Positions 9,871-18,786 of a stretch of 41,552 nt of DNA are shown here, one piece after another. Each line of letters opens with the position of its first letter. The first letter of the stretch is position 1. Origin of the DNA: Pseudoxanthomonas spadix (GTDB taxonomy: Bacteria > Pseudomonadota > Gammaproteobacteria > Xanthomonadales > Xanthomonadaceae). Location of the stretch: the NCBI RefSeq assembly GCF_003703395.1, contig NZ_RDQN01000012.1:1-41552 (forward strand), given 5' to 3'. Below the pieces are notes generated by a model. The model made no database searches. It saw nothing but the letters and a program-made list of their open reading frames with translations, and was not told the origin of the DNA. Made by a program: the position numbers and the translations under genes.

Positions 9871-10521
9871 ATGGCCAGGTCCGCACTCCATTTGTTGCTG
9901 GTTCCGCTCGCCGCCGCGGCCCTGACCGCCGCGGCGCAGGACCCGCCCAAAGCCAAGAAACTCTACTGCTGGAATGACCCCGACAGCGGGCGCACCTGCA
10001 GCGATGCGCTGCCGCCTGACCGGGTCAACAGCGCGCGCGACGAATTCAGCGTCAACAGCGGCGCGCGGGTGGGCGCGGTCGATGCGGCAATGACCGCCGA
10101 GCAGCGCGCCGATGCAGCCGCAGCGGCCATCCAGGCGCGCGCCGACCAGGCCGCGGCCGACACCCGCAAGCGCACCGAACAGGCCATGCTGCTGTCCTAC
10201 GCCAGCGAGGACGACCTCAAGCGCGTGTTCACCGAACGCACCACCCTGGTGGACAACAGCGTGGACACCGCCCGCTACAACGTGGCCAGCATGCGCGCCG
10301 CGCTGATCACCAAGCTGCAGCAGGCCGGTGACGCCGAACTGTCCGGCCGCCAGGTCGATGCCAAACTGGCCCAGGACATCGGCCAGCGCCACGCCGAGCT
10401 GGTCCGTCAGCAGCGCCTGTTGAACAGCTTCGAGCAGCAACGCGCCCAACTCAGCAGCGAAGTGCAAGACACCCTGCAGCGCTACCGCACCCTGAAGGGC
10501 GCCGCGCAGCCAGCCGGTTGA
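9871..10521 (+). CDS. Periplasmic coiled-coil protein with DUF4124-like N-terminus
   Basis: 216 residues, function not recognised. A signal peptide is visible (hydrophobic core LLLVPLAAAALTAAAQ, likely cleaved near residue 22). The mature N-terminus KLYCWNDPDSGRTCSDALP resembles the short DUF4124-type motif with a tryptophan and two cysteines. The rest is Ala/Gln/Arg-rich and strongly helical, probably coiled coil (about residues 70-205), with a DLKRVFTERTTLVDNSVD segment in the middle. It follows pyrE by 20 bases and is convergent with the phosphohexomutase gene. A role in the envelope is inferred from the signal peptide only. Confidence 0.8.
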   Translation: MARSALHLLLVPLAAAALTAAAQDPPKAKKLYCWNDPDSGRTCSDALPPDRVNSARDEFSVNSGARVGAVDAAMTAEQRADAAAAAIQARADQAAADTRKRTEQAMLLSYASEDDLKRVFTERTTLVDNSVDTARYNVASMRAALITKLQQAGDAELSGRQVDAKLAQDIGQRHAELVRQQRLLNSFEQQRAQLSSEVQDTLQRYRTLKGAAQPAG

Positions 10522-10555
10522 GCCGCGGCACCTGCACAGGGCGCCCGCATCGAAC

Positions 10556-12892
10556 TCAGAAGGTGAGCTTCAGTTCCGGCGCCACGGCCTGCAGCTGGCG
10601 GCGGAACACATCGCGCACCCGGTCCAATGCGGCCTGGTCGTCGGCCTCGAAGCGCAGCACCAGCACCGGGGTGGTGTTGGATGCGCGCAGCAGACCCCAG
10701 CCGTCGTCCCAGTCCGCGCGCAGGCCGTCGATGGTGGAGATGCGCGCGCCATCGAAACGCGCCATCTCGATGAACTGCTCGACGATGGCGTGGGCCAGCC
10801 CGCTGGGCACCTCGACCTTGATCTCCGGCGTGGACACGCCATCAGGCAGCGCGTCGAGGACTTCGCTGGGCGTCTGCTCGCTGGCGGCCAGGATTTCCAG
10901 CAGGCGCGCGGCCGCATAGAGGCCGTCGTCGAAGCCGTACCAGCGTTCCTGGAAGAAGAAATGGCCGCTCATCTCGCCGGCCAGCTCGGCGCCGGTCTGG
11001 CGCATCTTGGCCTTGATCAGCGAATGCCCGGTCTGCCACATCAGCGGCGTGCCGCCGTTGCGCAACACCCAGCCCTGCAGCTTGCCGGTGCACTTGACGT
11101 CGTAGATCACCATCGCGCCCGGGTTGCGCTCCAGCACGTCGGCGGCGAACAGCATCAGCAGGCGGTCGGGGAAGATGACATGGCCTTCCCTGGTGACCAC
11201 GCCCAAGCGATCGCCGTCGCCATCGAAGGCCAGGCCGAGGTCGGCGTCGAAGCGCTTGACCGTCTGCTCCAGGTCCTTGAGGTTGTGCGGGTCGCTGGGG
11301 TCGGGATGGTGGTTGGGGAAGGTGCCGTCGATGTCGCAGTACAGCGGGATCACCTCGGCGCCGATGGCCTCCAGCAGCCGTGGACCGATCTCGCCAGCCA
11401 CGCCGTTGCCGGCATCGACCACCACCTTGAGCGGGCGCGCCAGCTGCACGTCGTCGCAGATGCGCTGGATGTAGTCCCCGGCGACCTCGCGCTGCTGCAG
11501 GCTGCCGCGTTCGGCCTCGTGCAGGCGCGACTGGCTGATGCGGGTGTAGAGGTCGGTGATCGCTGCACCGGACAGGGTCTCGCCGCCGATCACGATCTTG
11601 AAGCCGTTGTAGTCCGGCGGGTTGTGGCTGCCGGTGACCGCCACGCAGGTGCCGGTGCGCAGGTGGACGGCGGCAAAGTACGCCACCGGCGTGGGCACCA
11701 TGCCGATGTCGATCACATCGCGCCCGGCCTTGCGCAGGCCTTCGATCAGGCCCGAGGTCATCTCCGGGCCGGACAGGCGGCCGTCGCGGGCCACGACCAC
11801 TTCGGTCAGGCCCTGCTCGGCCATCACCGAGCCGATCGCCTGGCCGATCAGCTCGGCCACCGGCACGCTCAGGGTCTTGCCGACCACGCCGCGGATGTCG
11901 TACGCGCGGAAGATGCCCGGATCGACGCTGACCTCGCGCGCGGCCTGGGCCACCGCGGCGGCTTCGGTGTTGTTCACCGGCGATGCGTCGCCGTCTGCGG
12001 CCAGCGGTTGCGCGGCCACGGCGGGCCCGGCGCGCAGCGCCTGGCCCAGGGTCAGGCCGCTGTCTTCGCCTGCGCCGGCGCCCTTGCCGCGCAGGCTGGA
12101 CAGCTTGAGGCGACCGACCGACAGCAGCGCCAACGACGCGGCCAGGCCCAGCAGCAGCACCGCCACGATCAGGCACGGCCCGCTGCCCAGGCCGATTGGC
12201 CCTTCGCTGCCGTCGGGCACGCCCGCCACCACGCGCAGACCGGTGTCACCGACCGGGCGCGAGAGCGCATCGGCGCTGCGCGACAGCGAGGCCTCGCCCA
12301 CTTCGCGCAAGGTGTAGCCCCCCTGGCGCAGGCCCAGATATGCGCCGGAAACATGCGCCTGGTCGATCGGACCGGTCAGCAGGCGCATCGGCAGGCGCAC
12401 GTACAGCAGCCGCGACTGCACCGGCACGGCCATGCCCAGGCCGGTTTGCCTGCCGTCGCGGACCGCGCGCACCACCGCGCCTCCGGCAAGCTGCGCCGCC
12501 TCGAGCAGGGCCAGCTTGCTGTAGCCAAAGCCGGCCGCATTGGCATAGGCCTGCTGCAGGTCCACCGGCAGCAGCTCCACGTTTTCCACTTCCGGCCAGC
12601 CGGTCTTGATCGCCGCGCCCACCGCCGCGGTGTCATCGGCGGCGACCGCGGCCTGCATGGCCGGCGCGGCCACCCGCTGGTCCAGCCTGGCGGTCTGGAC
12701 CTGGATGTTGTGCAGCACCCCGTCCACGGCGGCATCGCGCGCCCCGATCAGGGCCTGACGGCGGGCGCCTTCCTGGTGCTGCACCCAGCCGCCCCAGGCA
12801 AACCAGGCCGCCAGCACGACCAGCAATGCGGCCAGCAGCAGGAGCTTGTTCCCCGAATCCTGCTTGCCTGTCCCCATCTTGAATCCGGCCAT
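10556..12892 (-). CDS. algC: Phosphomannomutase/phosphoglucomutase with membrane-anchored N-terminal domain (AlgC-like)
   Basis: Interconverts hexose 1- and 6-phosphates for LPS and exopolysaccharide precursors. 778 residues. The catalytic part starts near residue 325 (GIFRAYDIRG) and has the phosphoserine motif TGSHNP (Ser422), the metal loop DGDGD (557-561), the sugar loop GEMSGH (639-644) and the phosphate site RASNTTP (736-742). The N-terminal 320 residues are an addition: a membrane segment (about 17-36), a region of about 200 residues probably facing the periplasm, a second segment (about 239-258) and an Ala/Gly-rich linker. A similar long form is annotated for Pseudomonas AlgC. It is last in coaBC-dut-algC, 20 bases after dut. 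The start is ATG at 12892; Met6 is an alternative. Confidence 0.92.
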   Translation of the reverse strand: MAGFKMGTGKQDSGNKLLLLAALLVVLAAWFAWGGWVQHQEGARRQALIGARDAAVDGVLHNIQVQTARLDQRVAAPAMQAAVAADDTAAVGAAIKTGWPEVENVELLPVDLQQAYANAAGFGYSKLALLEAAQLAGGAVVRAVRDGRQTGLGMAVPVQSRLLYVRLPMRLLTGPIDQAHVSGAYLGLRQGGYTLREVGEASLSRSADALSRPVGDTGLRVVAGVPDGSEGPIGLGSGPCLIVAVLLLGLAASLALLSVGRLKLSSLRGKGAGAGEDSGLTLGQALRAGPAVAAQPLAADGDASPVNNTEAAAVAQAAREVSVDPGIFRAYDIRGVVGKTLSVPVAELIGQAIGSVMAEQGLTEVVVARDGRLSGPEMTSGLIEGLRKAGRDVIDIGMVPTPVAYFAAVHLRTGTCVAVTGSHNPPDYNGFKIVIGGETLSGAAITDLYTRISQSRLHEAERGSLQQREVAGDYIQRICDDVQLARPLKVVVDAGNGVAGEIGPRLLEAIGAEVIPLYCDIDGTFPNHHPDPSDPHNLKDLEQTVKRFDADLGLAFDGDGDRLGVVTREGHVIFPDRLLMLFAADVLERNPGAMVIYDVKCTGKLQGWVLRNGGTPLMWQTGHSLIKAKMRQTGAELAGEMSGHFFFQERWYGFDDGLYAAARLLEILAASEQTPSEVLDALPDGVSTPEIKVEVPSGLAHAIVEQFIEMARFDGARISTIDGLRADWDDGWGLLRASNTTPVLVLRFEADDQAALDRVRDVFRRQLQAVAPELKLTF

Positions 12893-12912
12893 GCCTGGTC
12901 TTGCCCCTGTTT

Positions 12913-13371
12913 TCAGCGAACGCCGGTGTGGCCGAAGCCCCCTTCGCCACGTGCGCTTGCAATGAAAGTATCCACGATCTTCAACTGAACCCGGGCGATG
13001 GGCAACACCACCAGCTGGGCGACCCGGTCGCCGGGCTGGACCACGAACGCCTCGGCGCTGCGGTTCCACAGGCTGATCAGCAGCGGGCCCTGGTAGTCGG
13101 CGTCGATCAGGCCGGTGCCATTGCCCAGCACGATGCCGTGGCGATGGCCCAGGCCCGAACGCGGCAGCACCAGCGCGCACAGGTTGGGATCGGCCAGATG
13201 GATGGCGATGCCGCTGGGGACCAGCGACGATTGGCCCGCGCCCAAGGTCAGCGGCGCCTCCAGCGCGGCGCGCAGGTCCAGGCCGGCGGAGGATTCGGTG
13301 GCATAGGCCGGCAGCGGCCAGCGGTCGCCGAAGCGCGGATCCAGCAGCTTGACTTGCAGCGGCAGGCTCAT
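12913..13371 (-). CDS. dut: dUTP diphosphatase
   Basis: Hydrolyses dUTP to dUMP and pyrophosphate, keeping uracil out of DNA and supplying thymidylate synthesis. 152 residues, normal for the homotrimeric family. Conserved motifs in order: [48 protein letters not shown] and the C-terminal glycine-rich arm GEGGFGHTG. Its ATG overlaps the coaBC stop by four bases (ATGA), and algC follows after 20 bases. This coaBC-dut-algC order is also found in Pseudomonas. Confidence 0.97.
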   Translation of the reverse strand: MSLPLQVKLLDPRFGDRWPLPAYATESSAGLDLRAALEAPLTLGAGQSSLVPSGIAIHLADPNLCALVLPRSGLGHRHGIVLGNGTGLIDADYQGPLLISLWNRSAEAFVVQPGDRVAQLVVLPIARVQLKIVDTFIASARGEGGFGHTGVR

Positions 13372-14582
13372 GCGCGCAGGCGCTCGCCGATCAGTTCGAC
13401 CAGCGCCTCGGCCAGCTCGGTCTTGGGCGCGCACGGAAACTCGCGCTGCCCCTCCTTCCAGAAGGCGGTCATGGCGTTGCGGTCGCTTTCGAAACCGCCG
13501 TCGGGGATGCCCACGCGGTTGGCCACGATCAGGTCCAGGCGCTTGGCGATGAGCTTGCCGCGGGCGTACTCGGCCACGTTTTCGGTTTCGGCCGCGAAGC
13601 CGACCACCAGCTTGAGCGGCTGCTCGGAGGCGGCGACCTCGGCCAGGATGTCCGGCGTACGCACCAGGTCCAGGGCCAGCGATTCGCTGGACTTCTTGAT
13701 CTTGTTCGGCGCCGGCATCCGCGGGGTGTAGTCGGCCACCGCGGCCGCACCGATGTAGATATCGGCGGGAAAGGCGCCGAACACCGCCGCGCGCATCTGC
13801 GCGGCCGAGCGCACGTCCACCCGGGTCACGCCCGGTGGGGTTTCCAGGGTCACCGGACCTGCGACCAGGGTCACCGCCGCGCCGCGGCGCGCGGCGGCCT
13901 GGGCCACGGCAAAGCCCATCTTGCCGCTGCTGCGGTTGCCCAGGTAGCGCACCGGATCCAGGTCTTCGTAGGTCGGGCCGGCACTGACCACCACATGCAG
14001 CCCGGCCAGCGGACCTTGCACCGGCGCGTCGGCCGGCACGGCGCCGGCCAGCGCGGCGACGATGGCGTCCGGTTGCGAAAGGCGCCCGGGGCCGGATTCG
14101 CCCTCGGCCAGCGGCCCGTCTTCCGGGCCGATCACCTGCACGCCGCGGGCGCGCAGGGTGGCCAGGTTGGCCTGGGTCGCCGGGTGCTTCCACATGATGT
14201 GGTTCATCGCCGGGCACACGCTGATCGGCGCGGTGGTGGCCAGGGCCAGGGTGGTCACCAGATCATCGGCCAGGCCGTGCGCCAGGTGGGCCAGCAGGTC
14301 GGCGGTGGCCGGGGCGATCAGCACCCGGCTGGCCCAGCGCGCCAGTTCGATATGGCCCATCGCGGCCTCGGCCGCGCTGTCCCACAGGCTGGTGCGCGTG
14401 GGCTGGCCGGACAGGGCCTGGAAGCTCAGCGCGGTGACGAACTGCTGCGCACCGGCGGTCATGGCCACCTGCACCTGGGCACCGGCATCGCGCAGGCGAC
14501 GCACCAGCTCCAGTGACTTGTAGGCGGCGATGCCGCCGCCGACGCAGAGCAGGATGCGTTGTCCTTTCAGGGCCTGGGACAC
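13368..14582 (-). CDS. coaBC: Bifunctional phosphopantothenoylcysteine decarboxylase/synthetase
   Basis: Coenzyme A synthesis: couples cysteine to 4'-phosphopantothenate (CoaB, CTP dependent) and decarboxylates the product (CoaC, FMN dependent). 404 residues from a GTG at 14582, close to E. coli Dfp. The CoaC domain (1-180) has [16 protein letters not shown], the active-site His77 in GHIELARWA and PAMN (124-127). The CoaB domain has [27 protein letters not shown] and NKIKK. The substrate-clamp position equal to catalytic Cys158 of E. coli (ACGD before GPGRM) appears to be Glu160 here (AEGES before GPGRL). There is no ATG near the conserved start; GGAAAAA lies six bases before the GTG. First gene of coaBC-dut-algC, divergent from radC. 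Confidence 0.95.
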   Translation of the reverse strand: MSQALKGQRILLCVGGGIAAYKSLELVRRLRDAGAQVQVAMTAGAQQFVTALSFQALSGQPTRTSLWDSAAEAAMGHIELARWASRVLIAPATADLLAHLAHGLADDLVTTLALATTAPISVCPAMNHIMWKHPATQANLATLRARGVQVIGPEDGPLAEGESGPGRLSQPDAIVAALAGAVPADAPVQGPLAGLHVVVSAGPTYEDLDPVRYLGNRSSGKMGFAVAQAAARRGAAVTLVAGPVTLETPPGVTRVDVRSAAQMRAAVFGAFPADIYIGAAAVADYTPRMPAPNKIKKSSESLALDLVRTPDILAEVAASEQPLKLVVGFAAETENVAEYARGKLIAKRLDLIVANRVGIPDGGFESDRNAMTAFWKEGQREFPCAPKTELAEALVELIGERLRA

Positions 14583-14767
14583 GTCAGATTTTTCCGAACC
14601 AGAAGTGGGGCGACAGCTTACCCGACGGGCCGGTGCCGGCTGATATCGCCCAGGCATGAGCAGCGCAAGACTGGCCATGAAGCGCGGCGCGGGCTGACGG
14701 CCGGGCTTGACTTGGCTGGCGGAAATTCCCCGCACCACGCTTCCCTCCTTCTTCCTGGCCTCACCCC

Positions 14768-15442
14768 ATGCATATCCGCGACTGGCCCGCCGACGAACGC
14801 CCCCGCGAGAAGCTGCTGGCCCGCGGCGCCGGCGCGCTGTCCGATGCCGAGCTGCTGGCGATCTTCCTCGGCTCGGGCCTGCCCGGACGCGATGCGGTGC
14901 AGACCGCGCGCGAGCTGCTGGGCGCCCACGGCCCGCTGCGCGGCCTGCTCGATCGCACGCCCAAGGCAATGGCCCAGCTGCCCGGACTGGGCCCGGCCCG
15001 CGCCTGCCAGCTGGCCGCGGCGCTGGAACTGGGCCAGCGCCACCTGGCCGCCGGTCTGGAACGCGGCGAGGCGATGACCGACCCGCACGCGGCCGGGCGC
15101 TATTTCGCCCTGAAGCTGCGCAGCCAGTCGCGCGAGGTGTTCGCCGCGCTGTTCCTGGACACCCGGCACCGGGCGCTGGCCTACGAGGAACTGTTTTCCG
15201 GCAGCGTGGATTCCTCCGAAGTCCACCCGCGCGAGGTGGTGCGCCGCGCCCTGGCGCACAACGCCGCGGCGGTCATCGTCGGCCACAACCATCCGTCCGG
15301 CAATCCGGAACCTTCGGCCGCAGACCGCGCGGTGACCGCACGCCTGAAGCAGGCGCTGGCGCTGGTGGACGTGCGCCTGCTGGATCACTTCGTGATTGCC
15401 GACGGGCCGCCGGTGTCGCTGGCCGCGCGCGGCTGGGTGTGA
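14768..15442 (+). CDS. radC: RadC family JAB/MPN-domain protein
   Basis: 224 residues. An N-terminal helix-hairpin-helix region ([12 protein letters not shown], 71-82) precedes a JAMM metalloprotease-like domain with Glu141, His173, His175 and Asp186 in the signature [14 protein letters not shown]. The family was named for a supposed DNA-repair role that was later questioned; its true function is not established. The ATG at 14768 lies 185 bases from the divergent coaBC start. The repeat-rich region up to argS begins directly after the stop. Confidence 0.93.
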   Translation: MHIRDWPADERPREKLLARGAGALSDAELLAIFLGSGLPGRDAVQTARELLGAHGPLRGLLDRTPKAMAQLPGLGPARACQLAAALELGQRHLAAGLERGEAMTDPHAAGRYFALKLRSQSREVFAALFLDTRHRALAYEELFSGSVDSSEVHPREVVRRALAHNAAAVIVGHNHPSGNPEPSAADRAVTARLKQALALVDVRLLDHFVIADGPPVSLAARGWV

Positions 15443-15443
15443 G

Positions 15444-15742
15444 GAGCCGGGAGCCGCGAGAGCCGGGACCCGGGACCCGGGACCCGCGAGAGCCGGGACT
15501 CGGGACCCGGGACCCGGGACCCGGAAAGATCAAGAGCAGGAGCTAGCCCCGCCATCGATCTTGGGGCCCTGGCCCTGGCCCTGGCCCTGGCTCTCCGGGT
15601 CCCGGGACCCGGAAGGATCAAGAGCAGGAGCTAGCCCCGCCATTGTTCTTGGGGTCCTGGCCCCTGGCCCCTGGCTCTCCCGGGTCCCGGGTCCCGGCTC
15701 TCCCGGGTCCCGAGTCCCGGCTCTGCCGAGTCCCGGCTCCTG
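15444..15742. repeat. Structured intergenic repeat cluster between radC and argS
   Basis: Almost all of the 371-base gap between radC and argS (15443-15813) is repeat. The left arm (15444-15522) is built from repeated CCGGGACCC-type heptamers plus GAGAGCCGGGA variants. The centre holds two consecutive near-identical units of about 88 bp (15523-15610 and 15611-15698). Each starts GGAA(A/G)GATCAAGAGCAGG, contains a CAAGA...TCTTG dyad and ends in CCCTGG and GGGTCCCGG runs. The right arm (15675-15742) repeats GGGTCCCGG, the reverse complement of the left-arm unit, so the whole can fold as one long imperfect hairpin. Heptamer-flanked elements of this kind are common in Xanthomonadaceae genomes. 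It is not coding. Confidence 0.85.
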
Positions 15743-15773
15743 CCCCGCCAGGGCCGCCGCCTGCCCAGTCGGT

Positions 15774-15779
15774 TAAAAT
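15774..15779 (+). promoter_or_regulatory. Possible -10 element of argS
   Basis: TAAAAT stands out in the GC-rich gap 35 bases before the argS GTG. No convincing -35 lies 16-18 bases upstream, where the sequence is GC-only, so this is a weak call. Confidence 0.3.
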
Positions 15780-15813
15780 CCCTCGTTTCCCGGCTCCAGG
15801 CAGACCTGTCCAC

Positions 15814-17505
15814 GTGAAATCCGACCTCCGCGCCCTCATCGCCCAGGGCATCGACGCCCTGCGCCAGGCCGGCACCCTGCCGGCCGCGGCCGCCACCCCG
15901 GACTTCACCGTCGAACGTCCCAAGACGCGCGAACACGGCGACTTCGCCACCAATGCGGCGATGCTGCTGGCCAAGCCGGCGCGCAGCAATCCGCGCGTCC
16001 TGGCCCAGGCGCTGGTCCAGGCGCTGCCAGCCAGCACCGACATCGCCAGGGTCGAGATCGCAGGCCCGGGCTTCATCAACTTTCATCTGGCCAATGCCGC
16101 CTACCAGCGCGAGGTGGTCACCGCGCTCACCCAGGGCGCCAGTTACGGCCGCAACGGCTCCGGCGCCGGCCGGACCGTGGGCGTGGAATACGTGTCGGCC
16201 AACCCGACCGGCCCGCTGCACGTGGGCCACGGCCGGGCGGCGGTGATCGGCGACTGCCTGGTGCGGGTGCTGGCGGCCAATGGCTGGAACACCCGCCGCG
16301 AGTTCTATTACAACGACGCCGGCGTGCAGATCGAGAACCTGGCCCGCTCCACCTTTGCCCGCCTGCACGGCCTCAAGCCCGGCGACGCGCAGTGGCCGCA
16401 GACCGCCTACAACGGCGACTACATCATCGAGGTGGCCGACGCCTACCGGCGCGGCGAGTGCGTGGAGGTCGAAGGCCACACCGTCACCGCGGCCGGGGAC
16501 ATCGAGGACCTGGACGCGATCCGCCGGTTCTCGGTGGCCTATCTGCGCCGCGAGCAGAACGCCGACCTGGCCGCGTTCGGGGTGGGCTTCGACGTCTATT
16601 TCCTGGAAAGCTCGCTGTATGCCAGCGGCAAGGTCGCCGAGACCGTCGAGCTGCTGATCAGGTCCGGCCACACCTATGAGCAGGACGGCGCGCTGTGGCT
16701 GAAGTCCACCGACTACGGCGACGACAAGGACCGGGTGATGCGCAAGTCCGACGGCACCTACACCTACTTCGTCCCGGACGTGGCCTACCACCTGTCCAAG
16801 TGGCAGCGCGGCTACCAGCGCGCGATCACCGAGCTGGGGGCGGACCATCACGGCTCGCTGGCGCGGGTGCGCGCCGGCCTGCAGGCACTGGATGTCGGCA
16901 TCCCAAAGGGCTGGCCCGAGTACGTGTTGCACCAGATGGTCACGGTGATGCGCGGCGGCGAGGAAGTGAAGCTCTCCAAGCGCGCCGGCAGCTACCTGAC
17001 CCTGCGCGAGCTGATCGAGGAAGCCGGCGCCGATGCCACGCGCTGGTTCCTGATCGCGCGCAAGCCCGATTCGCAGCTGACCTTCGACATCGACCTGGCC
17101 CGCGAGCAGAGCAAGGACAACCCGGTCTTCTACGTGCAGTACGCCCATGCGCGCGTGTGCAGCCTGCTGCGCCGGGTCACCGAGAAGGGCTTTGCGGCCT
17201 ATGACCAGGCCGCCGGCATCGCTGCGCTGCCGACCCTGACCGATGAGGCCTCACTGACCTTGATGGTGGAGCTGTCGCGCTATCCGGAAGTGGTCGAGGC
17301 GGCCGGCCTGGCGCTGGAGCCCCACGCCATCGCCCAATACCTGCGCGAACTGGCCTATGCTTTCCAGGCTTGGTACGACGGCGAACCGATCCTCATCGAG
17401 GATGCCGATGCGCGCAACGCGCGCCTGGCGCTGGCGATGGCCGTGCGCCAGGTCCTGGCCAACGCACTTGACCTGCTGGGCATTGGCGCGCCCGAGCGCA
17501 TGTAA
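15814..17505 (+). CDS. argS: Arginyl-tRNA synthetase
   Basis: Class I synthetase that charges tRNA-Arg. 563 residues from a GTG at 15814, close to the E. coli length. An N-terminal additional domain ([20 protein letters not shown]) precedes the HIGH motif HVGH (136-139, in [12 protein letters not shown]). The KMSK counterpart is KLSKRAG. The anticodon-binding helical domain includes [13 protein letters not shown] and ends [10 protein letters not shown]. Longer in-frame extensions to 15643 run through the repeat cluster and are rejected. The SPOR protein starts 28 bases after its stop, an arrangement also known in Pseudomonas. Confidence 0.97.
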   Translation: MKSDLRALIAQGIDALRQAGTLPAAAATPDFTVERPKTREHGDFATNAAMLLAKPARSNPRVLAQALVQALPASTDIARVEIAGPGFINFHLANAAYQREVVTALTQGASYGRNGSGAGRTVGVEYVSANPTGPLHVGHGRAAVIGDCLVRVLAANGWNTRREFYYNDAGVQIENLARSTFARLHGLKPGDAQWPQTAYNGDYIIEVADAYRRGECVEVEGHTVTAAGDIEDLDAIRRFSVAYLRREQNADLAAFGVGFDVYFLESSLYASGKVAETVELLIRSGHTYEQDGALWLKSTDYGDDKDRVMRKSDGTYTYFVPDVAYHLSKWQRGYQRAITELGADHHGSLARVRAGLQALDVGIPKGWPEYVLHQMVTVMRGGEEVKLSKRAGSYLTLRELIEEAGADATRWFLIARKPDSQLTFDIDLAREQSKDNPVFYVQYAHARVCSLLRRVTEKGFAAYDQAAGIAALPTLTDEASLTLMVELSRYPEVVEAAGLALEPHAIAQYLRELAYAFQAWYDGEPILIEDADARNARLALAMAVRQVLANALDLLGIGAPERM

Positions 17506-17533
17506 CGACGACTTCGACGAGATCAGTAGACAG

Positions 17534-18337
17534 ATGCCGGCACGACGCGGGAAATCACAGGCCAGGCGCACGACCAGCAACGGCACGCCAGGCTGGGTGT
17601 GGCTGATCGCAGGCCTGGTGCTGGGCGCGGCGGCGTTCTTCATCGTGCCGGACCTGATGAAGAAGGACGGCGACAACTTCCTGCGGCCCAGGCCCAACCC
17701 CGATGCGCGCCCCGCGCCGGTGGCCAGCGATGACGAAGACGCACCGGCCGCCGGCGACGCGTCGACACCGGCCACCCCTGCGGCCCGCGAGCCCGCGCCA
17801 GAAAAACCGACCCAGTACGACTTCTACACGCTGCTGCCAGGCCGCGAAGTGCAGATGTCCGATGCCGAGCTGGCCGCCAGCGCGCGCGCCGAGCAAGCGC
17901 GCAAGGCCAGGGAAGCCGCCGCCGCGCAGGCCGAGGCCGCCAGGGATGCGGCCGCCAATCCGGCCGCCAATCCCGATGCCGCCGCCCTGGCCGGCCAGCA
18001 GCCCACCGCGCTGGACGAGATGACCAAGACCCCGTCGGCCACGCCTGCGCCGACCAGCGTGGCGGCCGCGGCCGCTTCCAATGCCGTGGCCAGCGCCGCC
18101 GGTGACGTGAACTACCTCCTGCAGGCCGGCAGCTTCAGCGCCTCCGGCGACGCCGAGGCGGTCAAGGCCAGGATCGCGATGCTGGGGCTGAGCGCCCGGG
18201 TCGAGTCCGGCGATTCGGACGGCAAGACCGTCTATCGCGTGCGCATGGGCCCCTATCGCACCGCCGGCGAGCTGGCCGAGGCCAAGCAGAAACTTGCCAG
18301 CGGCGGCCTGCCCGCCATGGCAATCAAGGTGCGGTGA
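17534..18337 (+). CDS. SPOR-domain protein, FtsN-like
   Basis: Predicted bitopic inner-membrane protein that binds denuded glycan strands at the septum. 267 residues: a basic N-terminus (MPARRGKSQARR), one membrane segment (about 20-38, GWVWLIAGLVLGAAAFF), a long Pro/Ala-rich then Ala/Glu/Arg-rich periplasmic linker, and a C-terminal SPOR domain (about 190-267, from VNYLLQAGSFSASGDAE to GGLPAMAIKVR). Architecture and linkage to argS fit FtsN, though sequence alone does not separate FtsN from other SPOR proteins. Its TGA overlaps the next start (GTGA). Confidence 0.88.
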   Translation: MPARRGKSQARRTTSNGTPGWVWLIAGLVLGAAAFFIVPDLMKKDGDNFLRPRPNPDARPAPVASDDEDAPAAGDASTPATPAAREPAPEKPTQYDFYTLLPGREVQMSDAELAASARAEQARKAREAAAAQAEAARDAAANPAANPDAAALAGQQPTALDEMTKTPSATPAPTSVAAAAASNAVASAAGDVNYLLQAGSFSASGDAEAVKARIAMLGLSARVESGDSDGKTVYRVRMGPYRTAGELAEAKQKLASGGLPAMAIKVR

Positions 18338-18786
18338 TCGGCCCGGCAAGCCCGCGGCAGCGTCTGATCCTGGCCAGCGCGGTGGCGTTCGTGCTGGACT
18401 TTGCGCTGGGCTTGCTCGCTGCGCGCCTGCTGCCGGCGCAGCTGCAGACCTTCGCCGTGCACGGCAACAGCTTCATCCAACCCGCCGCCTGCGTGGCGCT
18501 GGCGATCAGCCTGTTCCTTGGCGGCTGGATCGGCGGCCGGCGTTTTCTGCCGATCGGCCTGGCGCTGGTGCTGTTGCTGCAGCTGATGGCGCTGGCGCTG
18601 CTGGTGCAGATCGCCCACGGCGCCATGCCGCAGCGCCCCCTTGGCGTGATTGCCGCCTCGGTGCTGGCCAGCAATGCGCTGGGCCTGGGCCTGCAGCTGC
18701 TGGCTGCCGCGCTCGGCGCCCCGGCCGGTGCCGCCCTGCACCGGCGCCGTCCCCTTCTCCCCTCGTCCATCCAGGAGTCCCCATGA
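18334..18786 (+). CDS. Four-helix integral membrane protein of unknown function
   Basis: 150 residues with about four hydrophobic segments (roughly 12-32, 50-66, 72-94 and 104-125). I do not recognise a family. The GTG start overlaps the SPOR gene stop (GTGA) and its own TGA overlaps the ATG of the following SDR gene (ATGA), so the three genes are translationally coupled. The C-terminal tail RRRPLLPSSIQESP is encoded by the ribosome-binding region of the next gene. Confidence 0.75.
   Translation: MIGPASPRQRLILASAVAFVLDFALGLLAARLLPAQLQTFAVHGNSFIQPAACVALAISLFLGGWIGGRRFLPIGLALVLLLQLMALALLVQIAHGAMPQRPLGVIAASVLASNALGLGLQLLAAALGAPAGAALHRRRPLLPSSIQESP

Noticed and set aside
10790..12988. Plus-strand open frame of 732 codons opposite algC.
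   Set aside because: It is the antisense shadow of a gene with full phosphohexomutase motifs; the translation shows no domain-like pattern.
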